Positions 34,091-41,929 of a stretch of DNA of 60,042 bases are shown in pieces. The stretch is taken from assembly GCA_030690895.1 (NCBI GenBank), contig JAUYFQ010000022.1:1-60042 (forward strand), written 5' to 3'. Within the stretch, counting starts at the first letter, position 1, and each line of letters begins with the position of its first letter. This DNA comes from Sulfuricellaceae bacterium. Its GTDB lineage: Bacteria; Pseudomonadota; Gammaproteobacteria; Burkholderiales; Sulfuricellaceae. The position numbers and the translations under genes were made by a program. The notes under the pieces are model-generated. The model saw only the letters and a list, made by a program, of their open reading frames with translations. It searched no databases and was not told the DNA's origin.

Positions 34091-34441
34091 GGGAATCGAA
34101 CCCGCGTCCGCAAGCCCTCTACAGGCAGTTCTACATACTTAGTCCGATTATTTGGTTTTAACCCTTGTCACGCCAATCGAACAGGCTGGAGTTGGGCGAG
34201 TTACCTTGGATTTAGCTCCGGATCAAGTAACCCGATCCGGCGCGATCTCATGTAAGTGACTCTGCTGCCGGTTTTACCCGACCCGGACCATGAGCGTTCC
34301 GGTACAGAGGCTAGGCCTTAAGCGGCCAGTGCGTATGATTCGTCGTTTGCGACTATTTTTTTTCGGATGTATTTACGAGGTGACCGATCCTCGGTATGCC
34401 CTACGCTGCTTTGCAACCCACGTCGAAACCGGGTCGCCCCC
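34078..34441 (-). ncRNA. ssrA: tmRNA
   Basis: A complete 364-base tmRNA. The 5' end GGGGGCGACC pairs with the 3' end (CGCCTCC, then ACCA encoded), and the T-arm GGTTCGATTCCCGCC is present. The tag frame follows TAGTC: GCA at 34350 to TAA at 34318, giving tag ANDESYALAA. The ANDE start and ALAA end are typical of betaproteobacteria. tmRNA with SmpB rescues stalled ribosomes and marks the product for proteolysis. The gene is intact although an island adjoins its 3' end. Confidence 0.97.
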
Positions 34442-34495
34442 AAGCTTTCGTGAGACTTTGTTGTGTTAACAAAGTTCAGTCCAGCGGCAATTCTA

Positions 34496-35167
34496 TCATG
34501 CCATCTCGTTTAGCAGGTTTAATAGATCCAGCGGGTTCTGGATCATGTGGCTGGCGGACCAGGTTTCAGGGTGATCGTTTTTGCCCAGATAGCCGTAGCT
34601 GGCCAAGATGGGGAGCATCCCGGCATTGATGGCTGCCTGCATGTCGCGATGTGCGTCACCGACATAGGCGCAGGATGCTGCGGGTATGCCAATTTCTCGG
34701 CTGGCACAGAGCAGAGGTTCGGGATGGGGCTTGGGATGGGGGCAGGTGTCACCGCTGATGATGCTGGCTGCTCGCTGACTTAATCCGAGTGCGCTCATGA
34801 GTGGATCGGTAAAGCGGGCGGGCTTGTTGGTGACGACGCCCCAAGGGATTTTGCGTGATTCAAGGTTTGCGAGGGTTTCACTCATTCCATCAAATAGTCG
34901 GGTGTGGCGGCAGAGATTGGCGGTGTAGAGCGCCAGATACTCTTCTCTCAGTGCCGGAAAGGCTGGGTCATGAGTGCTGAGGTTGAAGCCTATGTCGAGC
35001 AGTCCCTGTGTGCCGTGTGATGCGTAGGGCCTGAGGGTTGCATGGGGTAGTGGTGGGTGACCATGGAGGCGGCGTAGCTCGTTGAGTGCATATCCCAGGT
35101 CAAGGGCGGTGTCGGCCAGTGTGCCATCGAGGTCGAACAGTACCGCGCCGATTTTCCTGGAAATCAT
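34496..35167 (-). CDS. gph: Phosphoglycolate phosphatase-type HAD hydrolase
   Basis: A 223-residue HAD protein: motif [14 protein letters not shown] (Asp nucleophile near 11 and 13), motif II VVTNKP, motif [13 protein letters not shown] and motif [14 protein letters not shown]. Gph removes the phosphate of 2-phosphoglycolate, formed in DNA repair or by RuBisCO. ATG 35167 overlaps the ubiG stop (ATGA); an ATG at 35182 lies inside ubiG. The ubiG-gph order is common in beta- and gammaproteobacteria. Confidence 0.9.
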   Translation of the reverse strand: MISRKIGAVLFDLDGTLADTALDLGYALNELRRLHGHPPLPHATLRPYASHGTQGLLDIGFNLSTHDPAFPALREEYLALYTANLCRHTRLFDGMSETLANLESRKIPWGVVTNKPARFTDPLMSALGLSQRAASIISGDTCPHPKPHPEPLLCASREIGIPAASCAYVGDAHRDMQAAINAGMLPILASYGYLGKNDHPETWSASHMIQNPLDLLNLLNEMA

Positions 35168-35886
35168 GTTGGCTTCTGGCATGCCATCAGATAGTTGACG
35201 CTGGTGTCGTCGCCCAGCGTGTAAAGTTTGCTGAATGGGTTGTAGCTCATGCCGGTGACTTCCGTGACCTCAAGGTCGGCTGCGCGACAGTGCCTGGCCA
35301 GTTCGGAGGGTTTGATGAACTTGGCGTAGTCGTGCGTGCCGCGTGGCAGCATGTTGAGAATGTATTCAGCACCGATGACGGCAAACAGGTAGGACTTCGG
35401 GTTGCGATTCAGGGTGGAGAAAAAAACCTTGCCGCCTGGTTTGACTAGTTGGCAGCAGGCTTTGACGATGCTGGCGGGATCCGGGACGTGTTCGAGCATT
35501 TCCATGCAGGTCACGACATCGTAATGCTGTGGCGTTTGCTGGGCTAGTTCTTCCACAGCGACCAGCCGGTAGTCGACCTGCTGGCCGCTTTCGAGCAGGT
35601 GCAGGCGGGCGACCTTTAGTGCTTTTTCACCCAGGTCTATGCCGGTAACGGAGGCGCCCCGTGCAGCCATGCTTTCGCTCAGGATGCCGCCACCACATCC
35701 GACATCAAGTACCTGCTTGCCTGCCAGTCCGCCGGTTCCGGTGAGTTGATCAATGTATTCGAGGCGCAGGGGGTTGATGTCATGCAGCGGCTTGAATTCA
35801 CTGTTGGGGTCCCACCAGCGATGGGCGAGCTGACTGAATTTATCCAGTTCCTGATGATCGACATTCAGCGGGGGGGCGTCATTCAT
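35164..35886 (-). CDS. ubiG: Ubiquinone biosynthesis O-methyltransferase
   Basis: A 240-residue SAM methyltransferase with UbiG features: [29 protein letters not shown], motif [28 protein letters not shown], and [17 protein letters not shown]. UbiG makes both O-methylations of ubiquinone synthesis. It overlaps the upstream deaminase gene and the downstream gph by four bases each, so all three are co-translated. Confidence 0.95.
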   Translation of the reverse strand: MNDAPPLNVDHQELDKFSQLAHRWWDPNSEFKPLHDINPLRLEYIDQLTGTGGLAGKQVLDVGCGGGILSESMAARGASVTGIDLGEKALKVARLHLLESGQQVDYRLVAVEELAQQTPQHYDVVTCMEMLEHVPDPASIVKACCQLVKPGGKVFFSTLNRNPKSYLFAVIGAEYILNMLPRGTHDYAKFIKPSELARHCRAADLEVTEVTGMSYNPFSKLYTLGDDTSVNYLMACQKPT

Positions 35887-37205
35887 TGCGTGGGATTTCC
35901 TATGCGTTCTTTCCATCGTCTGGCTTGCGAAACGAGTTGCATTTCATCGAGTGTGAGCAGGGTGCGGTTTTCAACCCGGAGCTTGCCGCCAACCCATACG
36001 TGGGTGACCTGTTCCCTGCCAGCCACGTAGATCAGGTGCGAGACAATATCATAGCATGGCTGCATTTCCAGGCTGCCGAGGTCAATAGCGACGATGTCAG
36101 CGGCCTTGCCGGGAGTCAGGGAGCCGATGCGTTCATCGAGACCCAGGGCGCGGGCGCCATCCAGTGTGGCCATGCGCAGGGTATCGAAAGCGGGCAAGGC
36201 TTCGGCCATGCCGCTTGAGCCTTTTGCCAGCAGAGCGGCAAAGCGCATTTCCTGGAACAGGTCGAGACGATTGTTGCTGGCCGCGCTATCGCTTCCGAGA
36301 CCAATGTTGATGCCATGTTCGCGGAGCTTTTGAATGGGTGCGATGCCGCTGGCTAGTTTCAGGTTGGATACCGGGCAATGTGCGATATGGCAACCCTGGC
36401 GGGCCAGCAGGCCCATTTCGTCTTCCTGCAGATGGACGGCGTGAACCGCAATCAGGTTGGACCCTAGCAGCCCAAGATGGTGCAGGCGTTGGATAGGCCG
36501 CTGGTGGTGTTGCTGGAGGCTTTGGGATATTTCATCCAGCGTTTCCTGAACGTGAAGGTGAATGGGGAGTTCGAGCTGCTCTGCGTAGGTCAGAACTTTC
36601 CCGAAAGTCTTGTCGCTGACGGTGTAAGGCGCGTGCGGGGCAAGCGCGAATGAAAGCAGCGGTTCGGACGAAAACAGGTCGCGGGCTTGCAATCCCTTGT
36701 GCAGGTAGTCGTCGGCATCGCTGGCGTAAGGGGTGGGGATATCCATGGCGATGAGGCCGATGGTTGCCCGGATGCCGGCACGAACGGCTGCTTCGGCGGT
36801 AGCCCCGGGGTGAAAATACATGTCATTGAAACAGGTAATGCCGCCGCGCAGCATTTCAGCGCAGGCCAGCAGCGAACCTTCATGCACGAAGCTGGAAGTA
36901 ACATGACGACTTTCGGCGGGCCAGATGTGCTGACTCAGCCACTCCATCAGGGGAAGGTCGTCTGCCAGGCCGCGCATCAGGCTCATCGGGCTGTGAGTAT
37001 GCAGGTTGATCAGGCCGGGAATCAGTACATGATTGTTCAGGCTGATGGTTTTTTCGGTGGTGAAACGCTGGTGAGCTTCCGGTGTGGGAAGAATGGCCGC
37101 GATATGATCGCCAGCAATAACGATGCTGTGATGTTCCAGAACCTGATGAGCAGGTTCGACCGGAACTATCCAGCGGGCATCAAGGATGGTGTCTGAATGT
37201 TGCAT
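35883..37205 (-). CDS. mtaD: TRZ/ATZ-family amidohydrolase, likely MTA/SAH deaminase
   Basis: A 440-residue amidohydrolase with metal ligands in [34 protein letters not shown] and [19 protein letters not shown], and [15 protein letters not shown] at the end. Members deaminate 5'-methylthioadenosine or S-adenosylhomocysteine; the second would fit with a methyltransferase (UbiG) downstream, which forms that by-product. The ompA-like terminator ends about 10 bases before the start, so transcription origin is unclear; the start itself has a poor ribosome-binding site. Confidence 0.85.
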   Translation of the reverse strand: MQHSDTILDARWIVPVEPAHQVLEHHSIVIAGDHIAAILPTPEAHQRFTTEKTISLNNHVLIPGLINLHTHSPMSLMRGLADDLPLMEWLSQHIWPAESRHVTSSFVHEGSLLACAEMLRGGITCFNDMYFHPGATAEAAVRAGIRATIGLIAMDIPTPYASDADDYLHKGLQARDLFSSEPLLSFALAPHAPYTVSDKTFGKVLTYAEQLELPIHLHVQETLDEISQSLQQHHQRPIQRLHHLGLLGSNLIAVHAVHLQEDEMGLLARQGCHIAHCPVSNLKLASGIAPIQKLREHGINIGLGSDSAASNNRLDLFQEMRFAALLAKGSSGMAEALPAFDTLRMATLDGARALGLDERIGSLTPGKAADIVAIDLGSLEMQPCYDIVSHLIYVAGREQVTHVWVGGKLRVENRTLLTLDEMQLVSQARRWKERIGNPTQ

Positions 37206-37214
37206 GAGGGTAAG

Positions 37215-37242
37215 AAAAAAGCCCCGCCGAGGCGGGGCTTTT
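37215..37242 (-). terminator. Terminator of the ompA-like gene
   Basis: GCCCCGCC-GA-GGCGGGGC, eight-base stem with A and T runs on both sides, 20 bases after the ompA-like stop. Confidence 0.9.
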
Positions 37243-37260
37243 CTGAACAGAAGCCAGTGA

Positions 37261-37938
37261 TTACTTGGTTGGCTTTTGAACGATTACTTCAACCATTACG
37301 CGGCGGTTAGGCTGCAGGCATTCGACCAATTTCTTGTTCTTGCCGCTTTCCTTGCCTTTGACATCGCTACAAGCAGCAACTGGCTCAGCTTCGCCTTTGC
37401 CAGCGGTTTGCAGGCGGCTAGATTCTACGCCCTGGCTGACCAGGTAGTCTTTGACTGCAGCAGCACGGCGCTCGGACAGGTTCTGGTTATAAGCATCCTT
37501 GCCGATACGGTCAGCGTGGCCAGTTACCATCACGACTTCAACTTGTGGGTATTGCTTCATCTTGGCCACAACGTCGGAGTTCAGTTTGGTTTTGCCTTCT
37601 GCGCGCAGCGTAGCCTTGTTGAAGTCGAACAGGGTTTCAGCTTGCAGGGTAACTTTTTCGAATGCAACTTTTTCAGGGCCGGCAGGCGCTGGTTTAGCAG
37701 CTTCTGCTTTTTTTGGTGCTTCTGGCGCTTTCGCTACAGGATCACACTCTTCAATGGCCATTGCTGGCGTCCATTGCGCATCTTTCCAGCATTCGTTGTA
37801 GCTGTTCTTCCAGACGGTGCCTTGAGCATCAGTCCAGTAACCTTGGTTCTTGGTGGTATGGCTATTGGCCAGCGCTGCGCCGGAGAATGCAGCCACGATC
37901 AGGCCAAGGGTGATTTTAGAGATGACGGCAGGTTTCAT
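37261..37938 (-). CDS. OmpA-family outer-membrane/peptidoglycan-binding protein
   Basis: A 225-residue protein with a signal peptide (MKPAVISKITLGLIVAAFSG, cleavage after ALA near 25), a short Trp/Cys-containing segment (NQGYWTDAQGTVWKNSYNEC), a proline/alanine linker, and a C-terminal OmpA domain: LFDFNKATLRAEGKTKL, VTGHADRIGKDAYNQNLSER, RRVMVEV. Compared with full OmpA it has no beta-barrel; it is the short form frequent in betaproteobacteria. It probably links envelope layers by binding peptidoglycan. Confidence 0.92.
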   Translation of the reverse strand: MKPAVISKITLGLIVAAFSGAALANSHTTKNQGYWTDAQGTVWKNSYNECWKDAQWTPAMAIEECDPVAKAPEAPKKAEAAKPAPAGPEKVAFEKVTLQAETLFDFNKATLRAEGKTKLNSDVVAKMKQYPQVEVVMVTGHADRIGKDAYNQNLSERRAAAVKDYLVSQGVESSRLQTAGKGEAEPVAACSDVKGKESGKNKKLVECLQPNRRVMVEVIVQKPTK

Positions 37939-38045
37939 TCATTTTCTCCTGTGAACATTTTAATGCTTGTATGAAGCGGGATTGTTATTAGTAACGGGGA
38001 AAATACTACCATATCCCCATAAAAAAAACCGACTCAACGTTATTG

Positions 38046-39710
38046 TTAGTCAATAGTGTTGGTTTTTCCCAACAGTATAAAAAGTTCAGACCGGTCCCCT
38101 GGGCGACTGCCCTGCCACAGAATGCGCCTGTCCTTATACGTATCCTCGATTACCAGCGGGTCGAGGTTCTGGGTGATTAGAAATTGGCAGTCATTTGGCG
38201 TTAATTCTTCACGTAGGGTTTGTATGCTGGCGAAATAGTGCAGCATGGCGCGCTGGGGTTCGCCCAGGTTTCGGCTGGCCATGCAGTTGTAATCTGCGGG
38301 CAGGGTGGATTGCATGTCTGCAATCATGTGACGGTAGCTTTTCCCTTCGTTCAGCCATGGCAGCCAGAGTGTCGCGAGCAGCCCCCAAACCAGGGTGATG
38401 CCCATGGCGGCATTCACGACGCCTCTCAATGCGCCTCGCTGCATTTTGACGGTCAGGTAAGCCCAAGCGGCGCTAATGGTGAGGGCGACGAATAGTGATA
38501 TTCCGCTGACTGGCATGACATAGTCAGGCAGTTTGTGTTCGAACCAGTTTGCCAGTGCTGGCGGATAGCCAGTCAGGGTGGAAAGCCAGCCGAGCCAGAG
38601 CAGGAAGGCGATGACGCCGAAGGTCATGATGCCGAACCAGTCCAGGGCATTGGCCGCGCCACGGCGCAGGGAGGCAATGGCAGGTGCAGCAAGAATCGCC
38701 AGCGGCGGGAGTAGCGGCAAGGTTTCGACATCCCTGCCTTCGGAAAAAAGGCTCAACAAAACCAGGGTAATGAGAAACAGGCCGAGCGGCAGGGCAATTT
38801 CGATTCGACGCCATTCCGTGCGCATACTCTTGCGTTGTGCCCACAGTGTCCAAGCCGCCAGCGGCAATGCCGGCCAGGCAAACCAGACGATATTTTTGAG
38901 AAAAAACCAGTGATCGCTGATTTGCGCTTTAATTGGCATGCCGAACAGTGATGCCAGGCGGTTTTGTGCGAGCCATTCCCAAAATAGCAGGGGGTCATGT
39001 TGATAGAGGAGCGTCGGCCAGATTACCAGCCAGGGAGCAGCGAGCAGCAAGGCTAACAGCGTGCTTGCGAGGAAAGCACGGCTGCGCAGGGTGATCGTGA
39101 TGACGGGTAGCAGGATCAGGCTTGATGCCACGATTGCGGGAGCGAGCAGCCCCTTTGCCATGAATCCCAAGCCTGTACCCACTCCAATGAGCATTCCAGC
39201 CGGAACAATGCGGCGCGGGCTAAGCGTTAGACCATAGATTGCCAGCGAGAGTCCGGCCAGCAAGGCTGTGTCAGCAATCAGTTGATGGGTACGGGCGACC
39301 AGTCCAAGGCAGGCGATCATGAGCAGAGCGGTGATGCGGCCATAGCCTTTTCCCCATAGCTCTCTTCCTGTCAGTCCTGTGAAGACGAGGGTGATGCACA
39401 TGTAAAAACCGCTCGCCAGGCGTGCGCCATCGTGCAGGGGTAGCCATGTTCCCAGCACCTTTGCCAGCGCAGCGGCGGTGAGGTAGTAAAAGGGCGGGTT
39501 TTCCATGAAAGCTTCGCCCGCCAGCATCGGGACGATCCAGTCCCCGCCTTGCAGCAGAGAATAAACCAGACCGAATCCGTAGGCTTCGTCGGGCTTCCAT
39601 GGGTCATGGCCGACCAGGCCCAGCATTGTCCAGAGCAGGCATAGCAACACGACCCAGGCGAGAGGCAGGGACGGTGGCGAGAGCTTTAGAGGGTCGCTAA
39701 AAAAAGGCAT
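38046..39710 (-). CDS. ArnT-type family 39 glycosyltransferase
   Basis: A 554-residue polytopic membrane protein with about 11-12 hydrophobic segments. Near the N-terminus it has the GT39/83 loop GHDPWKPDEAYGF (catalytic Asp-Glu type) and EAFMENPPFYYLTAAALAKV. Such enzymes move a sugar from a polyprenyl-phosphate carrier to lipid A, protein or another acceptor at the periplasmic face. The acceptor is not known. ATG 39710 is chosen; a TTG at 39725 is the alternative. It follows rpmE and its terminator. Confidence 0.85.
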   Translation of the reverse strand: MPFFSDPLKLSPPSLPLAWVVLLCLLWTMLGLVGHDPWKPDEAYGFGLVYSLLQGGDWIVPMLAGEAFMENPPFYYLTAAALAKVLGTWLPLHDGARLASGFYMCITLVFTGLTGRELWGKGYGRITALLMIACLGLVARTHQLIADTALLAGLSLAIYGLTLSPRRIVPAGMLIGVGTGLGFMAKGLLAPAIVASSLILLPVITITLRSRAFLASTLLALLLAAPWLVIWPTLLYQHDPLLFWEWLAQNRLASLFGMPIKAQISDHWFFLKNIVWFAWPALPLAAWTLWAQRKSMRTEWRRIEIALPLGLFLITLVLLSLFSEGRDVETLPLLPPLAILAAPAIASLRRGAANALDWFGIMTFGVIAFLLWLGWLSTLTGYPPALANWFEHKLPDYVMPVSGISLFVALTISAAWAYLTVKMQRGALRGVVNAAMGITLVWGLLATLWLPWLNEGKSYRHMIADMQSTLPADYNCMASRNLGEPQRAMLHYFASIQTLREELTPNDCQFLITQNLDPLVIEDTYKDRRILWQGSRPGDRSELFILLGKTNTID

Positions 39711-39727
39711 ATCGGTAGTCACCAATG

Positions 39728-39755
39728 AAAAAGGCAGCCGAAGCTGCCTTTATTC
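39728..39755 (-). terminator. Terminator of rpmE
   Basis: AAAGGCAGC-CGAA-GCTGCCTTT stem with flanking A/T runs, 19 bases after the rpmE stop and just before the GT39 start. Confidence 0.85.
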
Positions 39756-39770
39756 GTAGGATCAAGCGAC

Positions 39771-39974
39771 TTACTTGATGCCATACTTCTGACGGAATTT
39801 CTCGACGCGACCTGCCGTATCCAGAACCTTCTGCTTCCCTGTATAGAAGGGGTGGCATTGCGAGCAAACTTCAACGTTCAGGTTCTTGCCCATGGTTGAG
39901 CGGGTCTGAAAATCGTTGCCACAGTTGCACTTGACGGTGATTTCCACGTAATTTGGGTGTGTATCCGGTTTCAT
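39771..39974 (-). CDS. rpmE: 50S ribosomal protein L31, zinc form
   Basis: A 67-residue protein starting [20 protein letters not shown] with the four zinc cysteines (CNC, then CSQC) and [20 protein letters not shown]. The presence of all cysteines defines the C+ zinc form, which is replaced by an RpmE2 paralogue under zinc limitation in many bacteria. Gene between rho and a glycosyltransferase, with its own terminator. Confidence 0.97.
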   Translation of the reverse strand: MKPDTHPNYVEITVKCNCGNDFQTRSTMGKNLNVEVCSQCHPFYTGKQKVLDTAGRVEKFRQKYGIK

Positions 39975-40076
39975 GATCTAAATCCTAACCTGTTGCAGTG
40001 ACACGGCGAGGTATGAACGTCGCCGCGAAAAATTTGCGCAATTATCCACGTTTGCCATGGTCTTGGCAAGCGTGCT

Positions 40077-41336
40077 TTAGGCTCTGCGCATGGAGTCAAA
40101 GAAGTCGCCGTTGTTTTTGGTGGCCTTGATCTTGTCGAGCAGGAATTCCATCGCATCCAAGTCGTCCATGGGATAAAGCAACTTGCGCAACACCCAGATT
40201 TTCTGGAGCTGGTCCTGTTTGATCAGCAGTTCCTCGCGGCGGGTGCCGGAGCGATTGACGTTGATTGCGGGATACTGACGTTTTTCGGCCATCTTGCGAT
40301 CCAGATGGACCTCCATGTTGCCTGTGCCCTTGAATTCTTCATAGATCACATCGTCCATGCGCGATCCGGTATCAACCAGTGCCGTGGCGAGAATGGTCAG
40401 CGAGCCGCCTTCCTCGATATTGCGCGCCGCACCGAAGAAACGTTTTGGGCGTTGCAAGGCATTGGCATCCACGCCGCCAGTCAACACCTTGCCGGAAGCT
40501 GGAACCACCGTGTTGTAGGCGCGCGCCAGACGAGTGATGGAGTCGAGCAGAATCACGACATCTTTTTTGTGTTCAACCATGCGTTTGGCTTTTTCAATCA
40601 CCATTTCGGCGACCTGAACGTGGCGTGTAGCGGGTTCGTCAAAGGTGGAGGCCACTACTTCGCCGCGCACCGTGCGGGTCATTTCGGTGACTTCTTCAGG
40701 CCGCTCGTCGATCAGCAGGACGATCAGAATTACATCCGGATGATTGGAGGTGATGGCGTGTGCGATGTGTTGCAGCATCACGGTTTTTCCCGTTTTGGGC
40801 GGGGCGACTAGCAGGCCGCGCTGCCCGGCGCCAATTGGGGCGATCATGTCGATGACGCGGGAGGTGATATTTTCTTCCGCCTTGATGTCGCGTTCCAGCG
40901 CCAGCATGCGGGTGGGGTGCAGGGGCGTCAGGTTTTCGAACAGAATCTTGTGCTTGCTGTTTTCCGGCGGTTCGCTGTTGACCTTGTCGACTTTGACCAG
41001 CGCGAAGTAGCGTTCACCTTCCTTCGGGTTGCGTATCTCGCCCTGTATGGTGTCGCCGGTATGCAGGTTGAAACGCCGGATCTGGGAAGGGCTGACATAG
41101 ATATCGTCCGGGCCAGCCAGGTAAGACGAATCAGGTGAGCGCAGAAAGCCAAAACCATCCGACAAGACTTCAAGCGTCCCGTCGCCGTAAATGCTTTCGC
41201 CCTTCTTGGCGGTGTTTTTGAGCAGTGCGAAAATCAGATCCTGCTTACGCATCCTGCTGGCGCCATCGATTTCGTTCGTGATGGCCATCTCGACGAGTTC
41301 GGAGACGTGTTTCTGTTTGAGTTCGGATAAATGCAT
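40077..41336 (-). CDS. rho: Transcription termination factor Rho
   Basis: A 419-residue protein, the same length as E. coli Rho. It opens [18 protein letters not shown], has the RNA-binding cold-shock-like domain ([17 protein letters not shown]), Walker [20 protein letters not shown] and the Q/R-loop segments to RVERRA-like end (actual end FFDSMRRA). It ends transcription of untranslated RNA. The frame extends upstream to 41474 without a start of the right kind; 41336 matches the family. Common order trxA-rho-rpmE. Confidence 0.98.
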   Translation of the reverse strand: MHLSELKQKHVSELVEMAITNEIDGASRMRKQDLIFALLKNTAKKGESIYGDGTLEVLSDGFGFLRSPDSSYLAGPDDIYVSPSQIRRFNLHTGDTIQGEIRNPKEGERYFALVKVDKVNSEPPENSKHKILFENLTPLHPTRMLALERDIKAEENITSRVIDMIAPIGAGQRGLLVAPPKTGKTVMLQHIAHAITSNHPDVILIVLLIDERPEEVTEMTRTVRGEVVASTFDEPATRHVQVAEMVIEKAKRMVEHKKDVVILLDSITRLARAYNTVVPASGKVLTGGVDANALQRPKRFFGAARNIEEGGSLTILATALVDTGSRMDDVIYEEFKGTGNMEVHLDRKMAEKRQYPAINVNRSGTRREELLIKQDQLQKIWVLRKLLYPMDDLDAMEFLLDKIKATKNNGDFFDSMRRA

Positions 41337-41457
41337 GGGTGGAGGCGCTTGAATGAGTGAAAGAATGGAATGCGGGAAAAGGGAACTTGCAGAACACGAC
41401 TGGTGGTGATCACCTGTCCAGTCGTTTTGGGAAGATTCGGGAGCCAGCCTACCGGCT

Positions 41458-41784
41458 TTAGGTGTTGCTGTCAATAAAAGCTGTCAGCTGGGATTTTGAC
41501 AGGGCGCCGACTTTGGTGGCTTCGACATTGCCGTTCTTGAACAACATCAGCGTCGGGATGCCGCGCACGCCATACTTGGGCGGTGTAGCCTGGTTTTCAT
41601 CGATATTGAGCTTGGCAATCTTGACCTTGCCGGCGTATTCCTGGGCGACTTCGTCCAGAATGGGGGCGATCATCTTGCAGGGGCCGCACCAGTCGGCCCA
41701 GTAGTCGACCAGAACGGGAATTTGTGATTGCAGAACGTCCTGTTCGAAGGAGTCGTCGCTAATGTAATGAATGTGTTCGCTCAT
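41458..41784 (-). CDS. trxA: Thioredoxin 1
   Basis: A 108-residue protein with the active site [13 protein letters not shown], the cis-proline [11 protein letters not shown] and the C-terminal helix of thioredoxin. It starts [18 protein letters not shown] at 41784, preceded by AAGAGG. It reduces protein disulfides in the cytoplasm. trxA directly upstream of rho is conserved across beta- and gammaproteobacteria. The gene is divergent from addB-like; the 145-base gap holds both promoters. Confidence 0.97.
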   Translation of the reverse strand: MSEHIHYISDDSFEQDVLQSQIPVLVDYWADWCGPCKMIAPILDEVAQEYAGKVKIAKLNIDENQATPPKYGVRGIPTLMLFKNGNVEATKVGALSKSQLTAFIDSNT

Positions 41785-41929
41785 GAGAAAACCTCTTGAA
41801 AAAAGTCTGTAGCCGATGGGGTGATTCAGTGAAGTCGCTAAAAGCTCTTGGGGTTGGTTTCGGGTAGTCAAACCCGGATGTTCTCGCTATGCTAACCAAA
41901 AATTTCCAGCAAGGGAAGTATTCTTCAAA

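Noticed and set aside
33815..34255. Open frame of about 147 codons after cassette 2
   Set aside because: It runs antisense through the ssrA gene and its terminator; its peptide (GGGGGNRTRV) is the usual artefact of translating a tRNA-like end.
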